Part shown: piece by piece, positions 6,966-14,957 of the stretch
Position numbering within the stretch: the first letter of the stretch is position 1
Layout: every line of letters starts with the position of its first letter
Source of the DNA: Bacteroidota bacterium
GTDB lineage: Bacteria > Bacteroidota > Bacteroidia > Chitinophagales > Chitinophagaceae
Assembly (NCBI GenBank): GCA_030706605.1
Contig: JAUZOE010000043.1
Span: 1-33,445, forward strand
Length of the DNA: 33,445 nt
Reading direction: 5' to 3'
Notes under the pieces: generated by a model
The model's database searches: none
What the model was told of the DNA's origin: nothing
What the model saw: only the letters and a program-made list of their open reading frames with translations
Program-made: the position numbers and the translations under genes

Positions 6966-7886
6966 ATGGATAAAATATTTTCAATAATTGTTACTTACAA
7001 TGGAGAAACCTGGATTAACAGGTGTTTGAACAATTTATTAAAGAGTGATTTACACACTGAAATTATTGTAATTGACAATGCATCTACTGATGAAACCCTG
7101 GCATTACTCAGCAACTATCCAACAATACACCTGATTCAAAACAAGATAAACACAGGCTTCGGGCAGGCTAATAATTTGGGGATTGACTTTGCGATGAAGC
7201 AAGGGGCCGATTTTATTTTTTTATTAAACCAGGACGCTTATGTTTTTGAAAATACCATTTCAAAATTAGTTAATGCATTAAAAGACAATCCTGATTTTGG
7301 TTTGTTAAGTCCGTTGCAATTAGAAATTTCAGGAAAAGCAATTGAGCCGATTTTTAAAAATTTTTTACACAATAATTTTTCGCCTGAGGTTGCAAATAAA
7401 ATGTTGATCTCCTCCAGCGATTTTGATGTCAATAGACCGTATGCTATGCGTTTTGTAAATGCTGCTGCCTGGATGATCAGCAGAGAATGCATTAATAAAA
7501 CGGGTTTATTTCACCCGGTGTTTTTTCATTATGGCGAAGACAATCATTATGCATCAAGGGTTCAATATCATGGGATGAAAATTGGCGTACTGCCGGTTGC
7601 TCATGTGATTCATGATTGCAAAACAGAAACACCTGATGACTACAATTTATTGATCAGGAAAATGAAAAATATACCGATTTATACTCTTCTTGATTTGCGA
7701 AAATCATTCCCCCTCGCATATTTTCTTGGATTTTTAAAATGGCGCAGATTAGCAAAGAAGCTTTCAAAATTTAAAAATACGGCAACTCAAAATATTATTG
7801 ATGAACAAAAAAAATGGTTTACTTCAAAGTTGTCACAAGCAATAGCTATAAGAAAAGAAACCAAAAATCCACCCGGAGAATGGTGA
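6966..7886 (+). CDS. Family 2 glycosyltransferase, rhamnosyltransferase-like
   Basis: 306 residues. FSIIVTYNGETWINRCLNNLL, then IIVIDNASTDET (33-44, with DNAS as nucleotide site), NKINTGFGQANNLGI (59-73) and FLLNQDAYV (85-93, NQD as metal site) are the ordered motifs of the WbbL-like GT2 group, which adds rhamnose or related sugars from dTDP-sugars in O-antigen assembly. HYGEDNHYASRVQYHG in the second half carries the usual acceptor-side ED. It has no signal peptide or membrane helix and is likely peripheral at the inner membrane. A decayed tsaC fragment begins 16 bases after its stop. The precise sugar is inference. Confidence 0.87.
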   Translation: MDKIFSIIVTYNGETWINRCLNNLLKSDLHTEIIVIDNASTDETLALLSNYPTIHLIQNKINTGFGQANNLGIDFAMKQGADFIFLLNQDAYVFENTISKLVNALKDNPDFGLLSPLQLEISGKAIEPIFKNFLHNNFSPEVANKMLISSSDFDVNRPYAMRFVNAAAWMISRECINKTGLFHPVFFHYGEDNHYASRVQYHGMKIGVLPVAHVIHDCKTETPDDYNLLIRKMKNIPIYTLLDLRKSFPLAYFLGFLKWRRLAKKLSKFKNTATQNIIDEQKKWFTSKLSQAIAIRKETKNPPGEW

Positions 7887-7902
7887 TTAAATCTTTATAA
7901 AA

Positions 7903-8043
7903 TGAAGTCTGATAATTTAGAAATGTATCTCAAAAACAGTTTGAATGTTTTACAATCAGGAAGGCTCATCCTCTACGCTACTGACACTATTTGGGGAATA
8001 GGTTGTGATGCGACCAATATAAATGCAATAAAAAAATTATACT
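7903..8043 (+). pseudogene. Truncated tsaC copy (5' fragment)
   Basis: Translates from ATG 7903 as about 46 residues ending at TGA 8043-8045. The last 30 residues (ILYATDTIWGIGCDATNINAIKK without its end) match the start of the intact TsaC at 14369-14950 (ILYPTDTIWGIGCDATNVSAIKK without its end), with close nucleotide identity over about 95 bases. Homology stops at 8043, matching position 14518 of the intact copy, and switches directly to homology with 15437 onward. A product of this length cannot be a working Sua5/YrdC protein. Confidence 0.85.
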
Positions 8044-8160
8044 GATTGGCTCCTCCTTTTATTCCTAAACTGAATTTTTGCGCAAAAAGAGATGATGTAA
8101 TCCATAATATAATTCGACTGATAAAAGTATCATTTTCATATTTGTGAGGATATTAGGTTT
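8044..8160 (-). pseudogene. Truncated copy of the outer-membrane protein gene start and leader
   Basis: The stretch matches 15437-15550, the signal-peptide end and upstream leader of the beta-barrel gene at 14958-15533. For example GATTGGCTCCTCC and CATATTTGTGAGG occur in both. The corresponding start codon would be at 8139-8137 on the minus strand. Small insertions and substitutions break the frame, and the rest of the gene is absent because the copy is fused to the tsaC fragment. Confidence 0.8.
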
Positions 8161-8289
8161 AATCGAAAAAATTCATCTCAGTAGGTTGTCTAGGCATCAA
8201 ATAGAACTGCATTTGCCACAATACTATTGTTAATTACGGAGCAAGCTCTAAGAATTCCTTATATTTAAAGCATATCCCTGGGTAAAGAT
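8161..8289. other. Non-coding spacer after the fused remnant
   Basis: No frame, repeat or promoter match was recognised between the remnant and the end of the deacetylase gene. Confidence 0.4.
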
Positions 8290-9072
8290 TCAAAGTCCAT
8301 TTTTGCTTAAAAAGGAATTCATGGCTATAAAATCTCCTTCATTTTTTAAATCTGAAATTAACCGGTTTAATTTTTCGAGTAACTCATTGCCTGATTTCCT
8401 TTTGATCATTGTGGGGATTTTATATTTATGTAAATCTATAAATTCCCATGGATGAAAATAAATACATAAGTATCCGTCTTTCTTTAAACTTTGTAAAGCG
8501 ATATTTCTATAATAGGAATAAGGGAGATTTTTAAAGGCAAGCCAAAATAAGGGTATCCTTAAATTAGCCGATACAGAAACCGGGAATTTAGTAATCCCAT
8601 TCTCTTCATAGTAGGTCCGGGGCTTAGAAAAATTATTATATCTTCCAGGAATCCAGGTAGGGTTTATAGAGGAATCGTATTTATAACCAGCCTCCTCAAT
8701 TAAGCTGGCATCTATTTTTTTCATTCGCGGCATTCTCAATCCAAAAATTTTTTTTGACGTAATATTTTCCAAAGTGAGGAGCGAATTTTTAAGATCATCT
8801 TTTTTGAATGAGGAATGAAAAAAAGTATGAGAGGCTATTTCATGCTTTTTTGAAAGGCCGGCAATTTTAGATGAAAATTTTAAAGCAAAATTAGCGGTGG
8901 TAAATAAAGTGCATTGAATTTTTGAATCTTCTAAAATTTCATGGATAGCATCTAATCCATTTCCCCCTAAATCCATTTGTTCATTATCTGATATTTTGAT
9001 ACCATATTCTAACGGCAAATCAAATTCTTCCACATCAAATGATAGTAATATATTTTTATCTTTTTTAATCAT
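8290..9072 (-). CDS. NodB-type polysaccharide deacetylase
   Basis: 260 residues. NodB-fold motifs in order: SFDVEEFD with D13 (metal-binding/base aspartate), SHTFFH with H82 and H86 (HxxxH metal ligands), RMPRM (113-117), YDSSINPT (132-139), and YFHPWEF with H207. These metalloenzymes remove N-acetyl or formyl groups from sugars. No signal peptide is present, so it likely acts in the cytoplasm, as ArnD-like and other lipid-linked-sugar deacetylases do. It is the last gene of a three-gene operon, seven bases after the GT87-like gene, following a polyprenyl-phosphate sugar synthase-like GT2. That context suggests it trims a lipid-linked sugar. Exact substrate unknown. Confidence 0.88.
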   Translation of the reverse strand: MIKKDKNILLSFDVEEFDLPLEYGIKISDNEQMDLGGNGLDAIHEILEDSKIQCTLFTTANFALKFSSKIAGLSKKHEIASHTFFHSSFKKDDLKNSLLTLENITSKKIFGLRMPRMKKIDASLIEEAGYKYDSSINPTWIPGRYNNFSKPRTYYEENGITKFPVSVSANLRIPLFWLAFKNLPYSYYRNIALQSLKKDGYLCIYFHPWEFIDLHKYKIPTMIKRKSGNELLEKLNRLISDLKNEGDFIAMNSFLSKNGL

Positions 9073-9079
9073 AAAGAAA

Positions 9080-10300
9080 TTAGCCTTTTTGTATTTCTGA
9101 ATTCCGATGCAGGTCAGTTTTTAAAAACCTTCCCGAATATATTTGAAAAATGATTATAAGCCATACTATAAAACATGGCAATGCCTTCAATGAATAAGGC
9201 CTTACAATATGTTCACGCACGTATGGTGTAAAAATATCAGAATAACCAAATCCTGTTAACAGAAAAGCAAATATAAATACTCCATTAATGAATTTTGACC
9301 GAGGCTGAATCATGTACCAAAGACAAACCGCAGGAAAAGCAATGATATAGGTTGGAGATTCAGCCCCATTACTAAAAATTACAGTAAACAATAATACTGA
9401 ACACAGTAGATATAGCCTGTAACGGAGATCATCAAAAAATTTGAATTGCATATACTGTATTCCAAATAAAAGCATTGCAGGAACCAGTACCATCCAATCC
9501 TTCAACCAATGTAATTTAAAAATTCTTCGTATCATGCCCATTACGGAAATATCCTGAAAATCATTTTCAAGGAACTGGTTCGTATTCTTTGCAGATTTTT
9601 CTTTTAGCGCATGAAACCAGTCACTATAGCATTGAACTATATAATGAGGGTTACTAATAAACATTGGTAAAACAAAAAAGACAAAAGACCATATAAAAAG
9701 CCACAATATATATTTCATTTTATTCTTGCTAAAAAAGAAAAAAGAGAAACCTACAATACCATATATTTTAATAAATGCGGCGAGCATAATAAAGAATAAT
9801 GCCCATATTTCTTTGCCATTATTTGTATATACAAAACCAAGAATAATACAGGCAGCAATTAAAGGATTTACCTGGAACCATGAAGCATTATTCATCATTT
9901 CATTACTGCTTAAAATAAGAATAGCATATTGCCAGTTTTTTTGAATTGGCAATTTTCTTATTGCAAAAAATAATACGGAAGCATTGAAAAGTACCCAGCA
10001 AAAGCCGCCTATAATTTTGGGTAAAAGTGCAAAAGGGGCAATAAGAATACTAAATACCGGCCCATAAAGGTTTACATCATCATATTCGGCCGGGTAAAAA
10101 AGATATAAATTTTTTTGTTGTCGCAAATGATAAAAAACATGCCTGAAAATGATGAAATTATTAGAGCTGTTTCTATTAACAATGATTAACATTGCAGCTA
10201 ATAAAGAAAGGCCAAACCATAAAATAAAAGCCAATTTCCGGCTAAATAAAAATTTTCCACTAAGAAAAAATTCTCTTGTAGTTCTTATGGGATGTGTCAT
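9080..10300 (-). CDS. Multi-pass membrane glycosyltransferase, GT87/DUF2029-like
   Basis: 406 residues with about ten hydrophobic segments (for example FILWFGLSLLAAMLIIV near 25-41) and a basic, polar C terminus. The segment EYDDVNLYGPVFSILIAP followed by FALLPKIIG and a W/N-containing helix is the conserved region of GT87 enzymes, GT-C-fold transferases that use polyprenyl-phosphate sugars on the periplasmic face. The start overlaps the stop of the upstream GT2 by four bases (10297-10300), so the two are co-translated. The GT2 probably makes the lipid-linked donor and this protein transfers the sugar outside. The catalytic aspartate pair in the first outside loop is plausibly D69-D70 (EYDD), but this was not confirmed by alignment. 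Confidence 0.8.
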   Translation of the reverse strand: MTHPIRTTREFFLSGKFLFSRKLAFILWFGLSLLAAMLIIVNRNSSNNFIIFRHVFYHLRQQKNLYLFYPAEYDDVNLYGPVFSILIAPFALLPKIIGGFCWVLFNASVLFFAIRKLPIQKNWQYAILILSSNEMMNNASWFQVNPLIAACIILGFVYTNNGKEIWALFFIMLAAFIKIYGIVGFSFFFFSKNKMKYILWLFIWSFVFFVLPMFISNPHYIVQCYSDWFHALKEKSAKNTNQFLENDFQDISVMGMIRRIFKLHWLKDWMVLVPAMLLFGIQYMQFKFFDDLRYRLYLLCSVLLFTVIFSNGAESPTYIIAFPAVCLWYMIQPRSKFINGVFIFAFLLTGFGYSDIFTPYVREHIVRPYSLKALPCFIVWLIIIFQIYSGRFLKTDLHRNSEIQKG

Positions 10301-11247
10301 TTATTCTTGAAATTAAGATTGGATGTTTGAATTATATATCTTGGCCTCCCTTTGCCTTGAATAAAGGTTTTACCAAGATAAAGGCCTATAATTCCCATAA
10401 TCATTAATTGCAATCCACCAAAAAAAGCGATGGTAACAATTACAGATGCCCAGCCGGGACCGCGGTCCCAATGAAAATAAAAGCTCAATAACACATATGG
10501 AACATAAAACAACGACAAAGCAGAAAAGAAAAACCCCAAATAAATAGCAAATGATAATGGTTTGGTACTAAACGATGTAAGTCCGTGTGTTGCCAAAGAT
10601 ATTAAAGTATTAAAATCATATTTTGTACTTCCCGAATTTCTTTCATCCGGTTCATACTCAATGGGCATTTGCTTAAACCCTACCCATTTTATAATTCCTC
10701 TTAAAAAAGGTTTATCCTCAGGAAGTTTATTAATAACCTCTATAACCCTTTTGTCCATCAGTTTAAAATCGGAAATGCCATTTTCTAATTTTACATCAGA
10801 CAGTTTATTAATTATATAGTAGAAGAGTTGCGATCTTATTCGTGTAAAAAAACTTGCATGAATATTTCTATCTTTTCTGTAAGCATATACAACGTCATAT
10901 CCTTGTTCCCACCAATTAATTAATTCAGGGATCAACTCAGGGGGGTGTTGAAGATCTGCATCTATAGTGATAACAGCATCAGAATCTGAAAAATTAATGC
11001 CTGCCATAAGTGCATTGTCTTTACCAAAATTTTTTGAAAGGCTTAAATAGAAGATAGTAGGATTTTTTTCAGATAAACTCATTAAAATGGGCAAACTCTG
11101 GTCTGTACTTCCATCATCCACAAAAATTATTATAAATTCAATTCCAGGTAAATTTTCAAAAATTTTGTTTAATCTTTCCACAATTGCAATGATATTTCCT
11201 TCTTCATTAAAAACAGGAATGATGATGGTTGCTTTTCGCTTTGTCAT
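10297..11247 (-). CDS. Polyprenyl-phosphate glycosyltransferase (GtrB/ArnC/DPM1-like GT2)
   Basis: 316 residues. The GT-A domain has IIIPVFNEEGNI (8-19), FVDDGSTDQS (42-51), SKNFGKDNALMAGI (71-84) and DADLQHPPE (96-104, with D96xD98 as metal site), followed by ERNSGSTKYDF. Two strong membrane helices close the protein (about residues 235-260 and 270-297), then a short basic tail. This layout is that of enzymes that load a sugar onto undecaprenyl or dolichyl phosphate at the inner membrane. It is the first gene of the operon with the GT87-like transferase and the NodB-type deacetylase; the trio is analogous to ArnC-ArnT-ArnD logic. Which nucleotide sugar is used cannot be read. Its promoter was not clearly identified in the AT-rich region upstream. 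Confidence 0.9.
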   Translation of the reverse strand: MTKRKATIIIPVFNEEGNIIAIVERLNKIFENLPGIEFIIIFVDDGSTDQSLPILMSLSEKNPTIFYLSLSKNFGKDNALMAGINFSDSDAVITIDADLQHPPELIPELINWWEQGYDVVYAYRKDRNIHASFFTRIRSQLFYYIINKLSDVKLENGISDFKLMDKRVIEVINKLPEDKPFLRGIIKWVGFKQMPIEYEPDERNSGSTKYDFNTLISLATHGLTSFSTKPLSFAIYLGFFFSALSLFYVPYVLLSFYFHWDRGPGWASVIVTIAFFGGLQLMIMGIIGLYLGKTFIQGKGRPRYIIQTSNLNFKNK

Positions 11248-11788
11248 TTTGTAGTTAAAGAATTAAGTCAAAAAAATATTTGTAATTTTAAAAAAAACAT
11301 ATAAATGAATTAACCAATGCCGATTAATTTTTAACTCACCTATTTTTAAATATTTTTATTTAAAAGGTTTAAATTTAATAACCTTTTGATTACAAACTTA
11401 ATTCAATGATACAAAAATAAGTTTTAAACAAAATTTAAGTTTGTCGATTAGATAGTTTGTTACTAATTTTTAGGAGAATCCAGGTTAAATTAGAACGTAA
11501 AACTTCCCAAACTATTAGAACAATTTTTCTATACTAATCCCCGCAAATATTATGTCAGGATTGAACCCTGTAAAATATTCATTTTTCTCATTACCCATTT
11601 GAATTCTCAAATTTTAGTTGAAATGTAAAATATGGATGTATATGAATTCATGGATAAGAGAATATACCCTTGGGAAAAGTATTTAATGTCTGCAGGAAAA
11701 CGCCAGTTTTTTAAAAGCATCATTCAATTTTCTAAAAATTAAGAAACACTCTCTAAGAAATAGTTCATTTTAATTTGACTATATAGGT
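11248..11788. other. Long AT-rich spacer with one hairpin and a possible gene remnant
   Basis: No intact gene. AAAAGGTT (11362-11369) and AACCTTTT (11380-11387) form a perfect eight-base hairpin with a ten-base loop but no clear T-run. An open frame of 36 codons at 11632-11742 (starts MDVYEFMDKRIYPW, ends KSIIQFSKN) has coding-like composition and lies just before the glycosyltransferase pseudogene. It may be another decayed glycan gene. The rest shows nothing recognisable. Confidence 0.4.
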
Positions 11789-12424
11789 TATTTGCCCGGT
11801 ATTAAAGAAAACTGTCCGAAGTATTTAGATGAGACCGAAGTAGAAGGATTACTTTTTAAGTGCATACATTTTTGAAGCGATTATGATGATTTCGTACTTT
11901 CTCACACCTGTTATCCAAGAGAAATCAGAAGCATTAGAAATGATTCGGAAATACATTCATGGTGTGATACGCAATCATTCAGAAGAATGTGCCGGGTTTT
12001 GCAGGACAGGATTATTATTTAAAAGAATATACTTCTAAATTAAATGTGATAGAATTAGATGCCTATATTTTTTATTATAGCTTTGTTAAGCCACCAGAAT
12101 TAATGCAGAAGAAAATAAAAAGTCATAACACCAATTACACATACGAAACCTCTTCCGAACAAATGTTTAAAAATGATGGAGAATTATTTGATTACGGAGA
12201 TTTAAGCAAAATAAAAGTGTATAAAGAAAGTCATCCAACTGTAATGCAAAATTTTATAAAAAAATTCAACTGAAAGCACCAACTAGGTTTTACGTCGGCA
12301 TCGTGAAAAACAAAATTGCTAAATCATGAAAAATTTAAATACCGGTTGCTCTCTTAATATAACAAACTTTTTTTAAAGGAAGATTATTATTTGGTTTTAA
12401 AAATTATAAATTGCTAAAAAATAA
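11789..12424 (+). pseudogene. Decayed copy of the glycosyltransferase at 5100-6047
   Basis: Nucleotide homology to about 5412-6047 runs from TATTTGCCCGG to the stop, with most bases conserved (for example GAAATACATTCATGG and GATAGAATTAGATGCCTAT are shared). The first 104 codons are missing. Disabling changes include a Trp-to-stop TGA in the ..CATTTTTGAAGCG.. stretch near 11877, a two-base insertion at the AGAATGTGCCGGG position near 11988 (AGAATGCCGGG in the intact gene), and another Trp-to-stop TGA in TTCAACTGAAAGC near 12272. The open stretch 11989-12273 is only the undamaged middle. The intact parent lies 5.7 kb upstream in the same orientation. Confidence 0.92.
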
Positions 12425-12471
12425 CTGTTGTAAAAAACATTTACTTGTATTGATAAATAAATATCGAGTTG

Positions 12472-13377
12472 ATGATTGATCATGTAAAATTTACTTCGGA
12501 AAAAAGGGCTGTAAAAAATGCGCTATTTAGTATTTTAATACCAAGCTGGAATAACCTTTATTACCTGAACCTGTGCATCAAAAGTATAGAACAGAACTCT
12601 TCTTTTGCTCATGAAATAATTGTCCATGTCAATGAAGGCTTTGATGGAACCCTTGAATGGATCAAGTCACGGGAAAATATATCTTACACTCATACTTCAG
12701 AAAACGTAGGTGTATGTTATGCGCTTAATTACTGCAGTACTTTAGCAAGCACTGAATACATTTTGTACATGAATGACGACATGTATGCTTGCCCTCTATG
12801 GGATAAGTATCTCTACGAAGAGATTCAAAAGATTGGTCACAATAACTTTTTCTTGTCTGCAACTGTTCTTGAACCAAAAGCGCAAAGCAAATGTTCAATT
12901 GAAAAAGATTACGGACTTACCATTAATGAATTTAATGAAGAAAAGTTATTGGCAGAATTTAAAAAATGGCCGATGGAAGATTGGCACGGCGCTACATGGC
13001 CGCCAAATATTATCCATAAAAGCATATGGGAATTGGCCGGAAAATACAGCATTGAATTTTCCCCCGGCATGTATTCTGACCCTGACTTTTCAATGAAACT
13101 TTGGCAAATGGGCATTCGTATATTCAAGGGCATCGCTAAAAGCAGGGTGTATCATTTCGGGTCCATCTCAGTAAAAAAAGTAAAGAAAAATAAAGGCTAT
13201 TACCAGTTTATATCAAAATGGGGAATGACACAGGGAACATTTTCAAAATATTATTTAAAAAGAGGACAACCTTATCACGGTGTATTGGAAAATCCACGTA
13301 TTCGGTTTTGGATAAAATTAAAGTCAGGTTTTAAGCAATTCCTGGCCATATTTATTAATAAGCAACAAGATTCGTAG
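12472..13377 (+). CDS. Family 2 glycosyltransferase
   Basis: 301 residues from ATG 12472; an in-frame TTG just before it is less likely. Motifs: FSILIPSWNNLYYLNLCIKSI (19-39), HEIIVHVNEG (47-56, where the usual DDGS is replaced by VNEG), SENVGVCYALNYC (77-89) and YILYMNDDMYACP (96-108, with N101-D102-D103 as metal site). The second half contains GATWPPNIIHKSIWE and SPGMYSDPDFSMKLWQMG, an acceptor-side pattern. It is followed nine bases later by the GT9 gene, so they probably share a transcript. It is preceded by the glycosyltransferase pseudogene. Likely role: a sugar addition in LPS or capsule assembly; substrate unknown. Confidence 0.87.
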   Translation: MIDHVKFTSEKRAVKNALFSILIPSWNNLYYLNLCIKSIEQNSSFAHEIIVHVNEGFDGTLEWIKSRENISYTHTSENVGVCYALNYCSTLASTEYILYMNDDMYACPLWDKYLYEEIQKIGHNNFFLSATVLEPKAQSKCSIEKDYGLTINEFNEEKLLAEFKKWPMEDWHGATWPPNIIHKSIWELAGKYSIEFSPGMYSDPDFSMKLWQMGIRIFKGIAKSRVYHFGSISVKKVKKNKGYYQFISKWGMTQGTFSKYYLKRGQPYHGVLENPRIRFWIKLKSGFKQFLAIFINKQQDS

Positions 13378-13386
13378 CTAAAAAAA

Positions 13387-14376
13387 ATGCAAAAGATTCT
13401 CGTAATACAAACAGCCTTTACCGGGGATGTAGTTCTGGCAACTGCCGTGGTTGAGAAATTACATCAATTTTATCCTGAGGCTGAAATAGATTTCGTTTTA
13501 AGAAAAGGAAATGAAGGCCTGCTGAATGGGCATCCGTTTTTAAAAAAAGTTTTAATATGGAATAAGAAAGAAAATAAATTCAGGAACCTGTTTGATCTTT
13601 TAAAAATAATCAGAAGAAAAAAGTATGACAAGGTGATCAACCTGCAAAGATTTGCGTCTACAGGTTTCCTGACTGGTTTTTCGCAGGCAAAAGAAAGAAT
13701 TGGGTTCGATAAAAATCCTCTTAGTTTTCTTTTTACAAAAAAAATTCCGCATCTATTTAAGGAAGGCGTTCACGAAGTGGAAAGGAACAACAAACTCATC
13801 GAATATTTTACCGACGGCGCTTTCAATAAACCGAAATTATATCCTACACAAAAAGATGCAGATAAAATATCGCAATATACACACGAGCATTATGTTTGTA
13901 TGATGCCGGCAAGCGTTTGGTTTACCAAACAATATCCTGAAGAAAAATGGGTTGAACTGATTGACCATTTTCCTTCTGAATACCACATTTATTTATTGGG
14001 AGGAAACGATGATGCCATTTTATGTGAAAGAATTAAAGAAAAAACAAAGAATGAAAAAGTAAAGGTGGTTGCCGGAAAATTAAATTTCCTTTCGTCGGCG
14101 GCTTTAATGAAAGGGGCCAAAATGAATTATAGCAATGACTCAGCTCCTCTGCATTTTGCAAGTGCAACCGGTTCTCCAATCACAGCCATATTTTGCTCAA
14201 CAGTTCCTGAGTTTGGATTTTACCCGCTATCTGAAAAATCTATTATTATGCAATCAACTCTTTCTCTTTCCTGCAAACCCTGCACTTTACATGGCCAAAA
14301 AGCTTGTCCGCTTGGGCATTTTAAATGCGCTGTAACAATTGAAACAAAAAAATTATTAGAATCACTTAATGCATGA
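13387..14376 (+). CDS. GT9 family glycosyltransferase, heptosyltransferase-like
   Basis: 329 residues, GT-B fold. MQKILVIQTAFTGDVVLATA gives the N-terminal strand with catalytic-type D14 of the ADP-heptose:LPS group. CMMPASVWFTKQYPEEKW (about 171-188) starts the C-terminal Rossmann domain, NYSNDSAPLHFASATGSP forms the donor-binding region, and the cysteine-rich end CKPCTLHGQKACPLGHFKC is seen in many WaaC/WaaF relatives. It adds heptose or a similar sugar to LPS inner core on the cytoplasmic face. It is co-directional with the GT2 nine bases upstream and overlaps tsaC by eight bases if tsaC starts at 14369. It supports an LPS-core assignment for the locus. Confidence 0.92.
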   Translation: MQKILVIQTAFTGDVVLATAVVEKLHQFYPEAEIDFVLRKGNEGLLNGHPFLKKVLIWNKKENKFRNLFDLLKIIRRKKYDKVINLQRFASTGFLTGFSQAKERIGFDKNPLSFLFTKKIPHLFKEGVHEVERNNKLIEYFTDGAFNKPKLYPTQKDADKISQYTHEHYVCMMPASVWFTKQYPEEKWVELIDHFPSEYHIYLLGGNDDAILCERIKEKTKNEKVKVVAGKLNFLSSAALMKGAKMNYSNDSAPLHFASATGSPITAIFCSTVPEFGFYPLSEKSIIMQSTLSLSCKPCTLHGQKACPLGHFKCAVTIETKKLLESLNA

Positions 14377-14950
14377 AAAAATGAGTATTTTTCAAAACGA
14401 AATTATTAATTCACTTAAGATTTTAAATAATGGAGGAACCATTCTCTACCCTACTGACACTATCTGGGGCATCGGTTGTGATGCAACCAATGTAAGTGCA
14501 ATAAAAAAAATTTATACTTTAAAAAACAGGGAAGAAAAAAAATCAATGATCATATTGGTAAGCGATGCAGGTATGATTGCGGAATATGTTTCGGCACCGT
14601 CGCAAAAAATTCTTTCTTTTCTTTCAGCTCAAATAAAACCAACGACAGCTATTTTTGAAAATGCCATCAATTTACCAACTCAACTTGTCAATCAAAACGG
14701 AAGTATTGCAATAAGAATTGTAAAAGACATTTTTTGCCAACAATTAATTGCACAACTAAGAAAACCACTGGTTTCCACTTCAGCTAATATTTCGGGAGCA
14801 GCCTATCCTCAAAATTTTAAAGAAATATCAGATGAAATAAAAAACGGTGTTGATTATATGGTTCAACACCGTCGTGAGGATCTTCCTGCCGCTTCGCCTT
14901 CATCTATAATTAAATTAGACACCAAAGGTGAAATAGAAATAATCCGGTAA
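14369..14950 (+). CDS. tsaC: Threonylcarbamoyl-AMP synthase (Sua5/YrdC family)
   Basis: 193 residues, the short TsaC form without the extra Sua5 domain. It makes L-threonylcarbamoyl-AMP from threonine, bicarbonate and ATP, the first step of t6A37 modification of ANN-decoding tRNAs. Motifs: GGTILYPTDTIWGIGCDA (18-35), the basic loop KNREEKKSM (51-59) that binds ATP, and PLVSTSANISG. The start may be ATG 14369, overlapping the GT9 gene, or ATG 14381; the overlap favours translational coupling. A fragment of its 5' end survives at 7903-8043, so the gene lies in a duplicated block; this copy is intact and should be the functional one. Convergent with the outer-membrane protein gene, eight bases apart. 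Confidence 0.93.
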   Translation: MHEKMSIFQNEIINSLKILNNGGTILYPTDTIWGIGCDATNVSAIKKIYTLKNREEKKSMIILVSDAGMIAEYVSAPSQKILSFLSAQIKPTTAIFENAINLPTQLVNQNGSIAIRIVKDIFCQQLIAQLRKPLVSTSANISGAAYPQNFKEISDEIKNGVDYMVQHRREDLPAASPSSIIKLDTKGEIEIIR

Positions 14951-14957
14951 TATTGAG

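Noticed and set aside
11362-11387. Hairpin AAAAGGTT/AACCTTTT as terminator
   Set aside because: No T-run after it on either strand and no gene ending nearby; left as an unexplained repeat.
11989-12273. 94-codon open frame as a separate gene
   Set aside because: It is the undamaged middle of a decayed copy of the 5100-6047 gene, with stops on both sides that match tryptophan codons in the intact copy.
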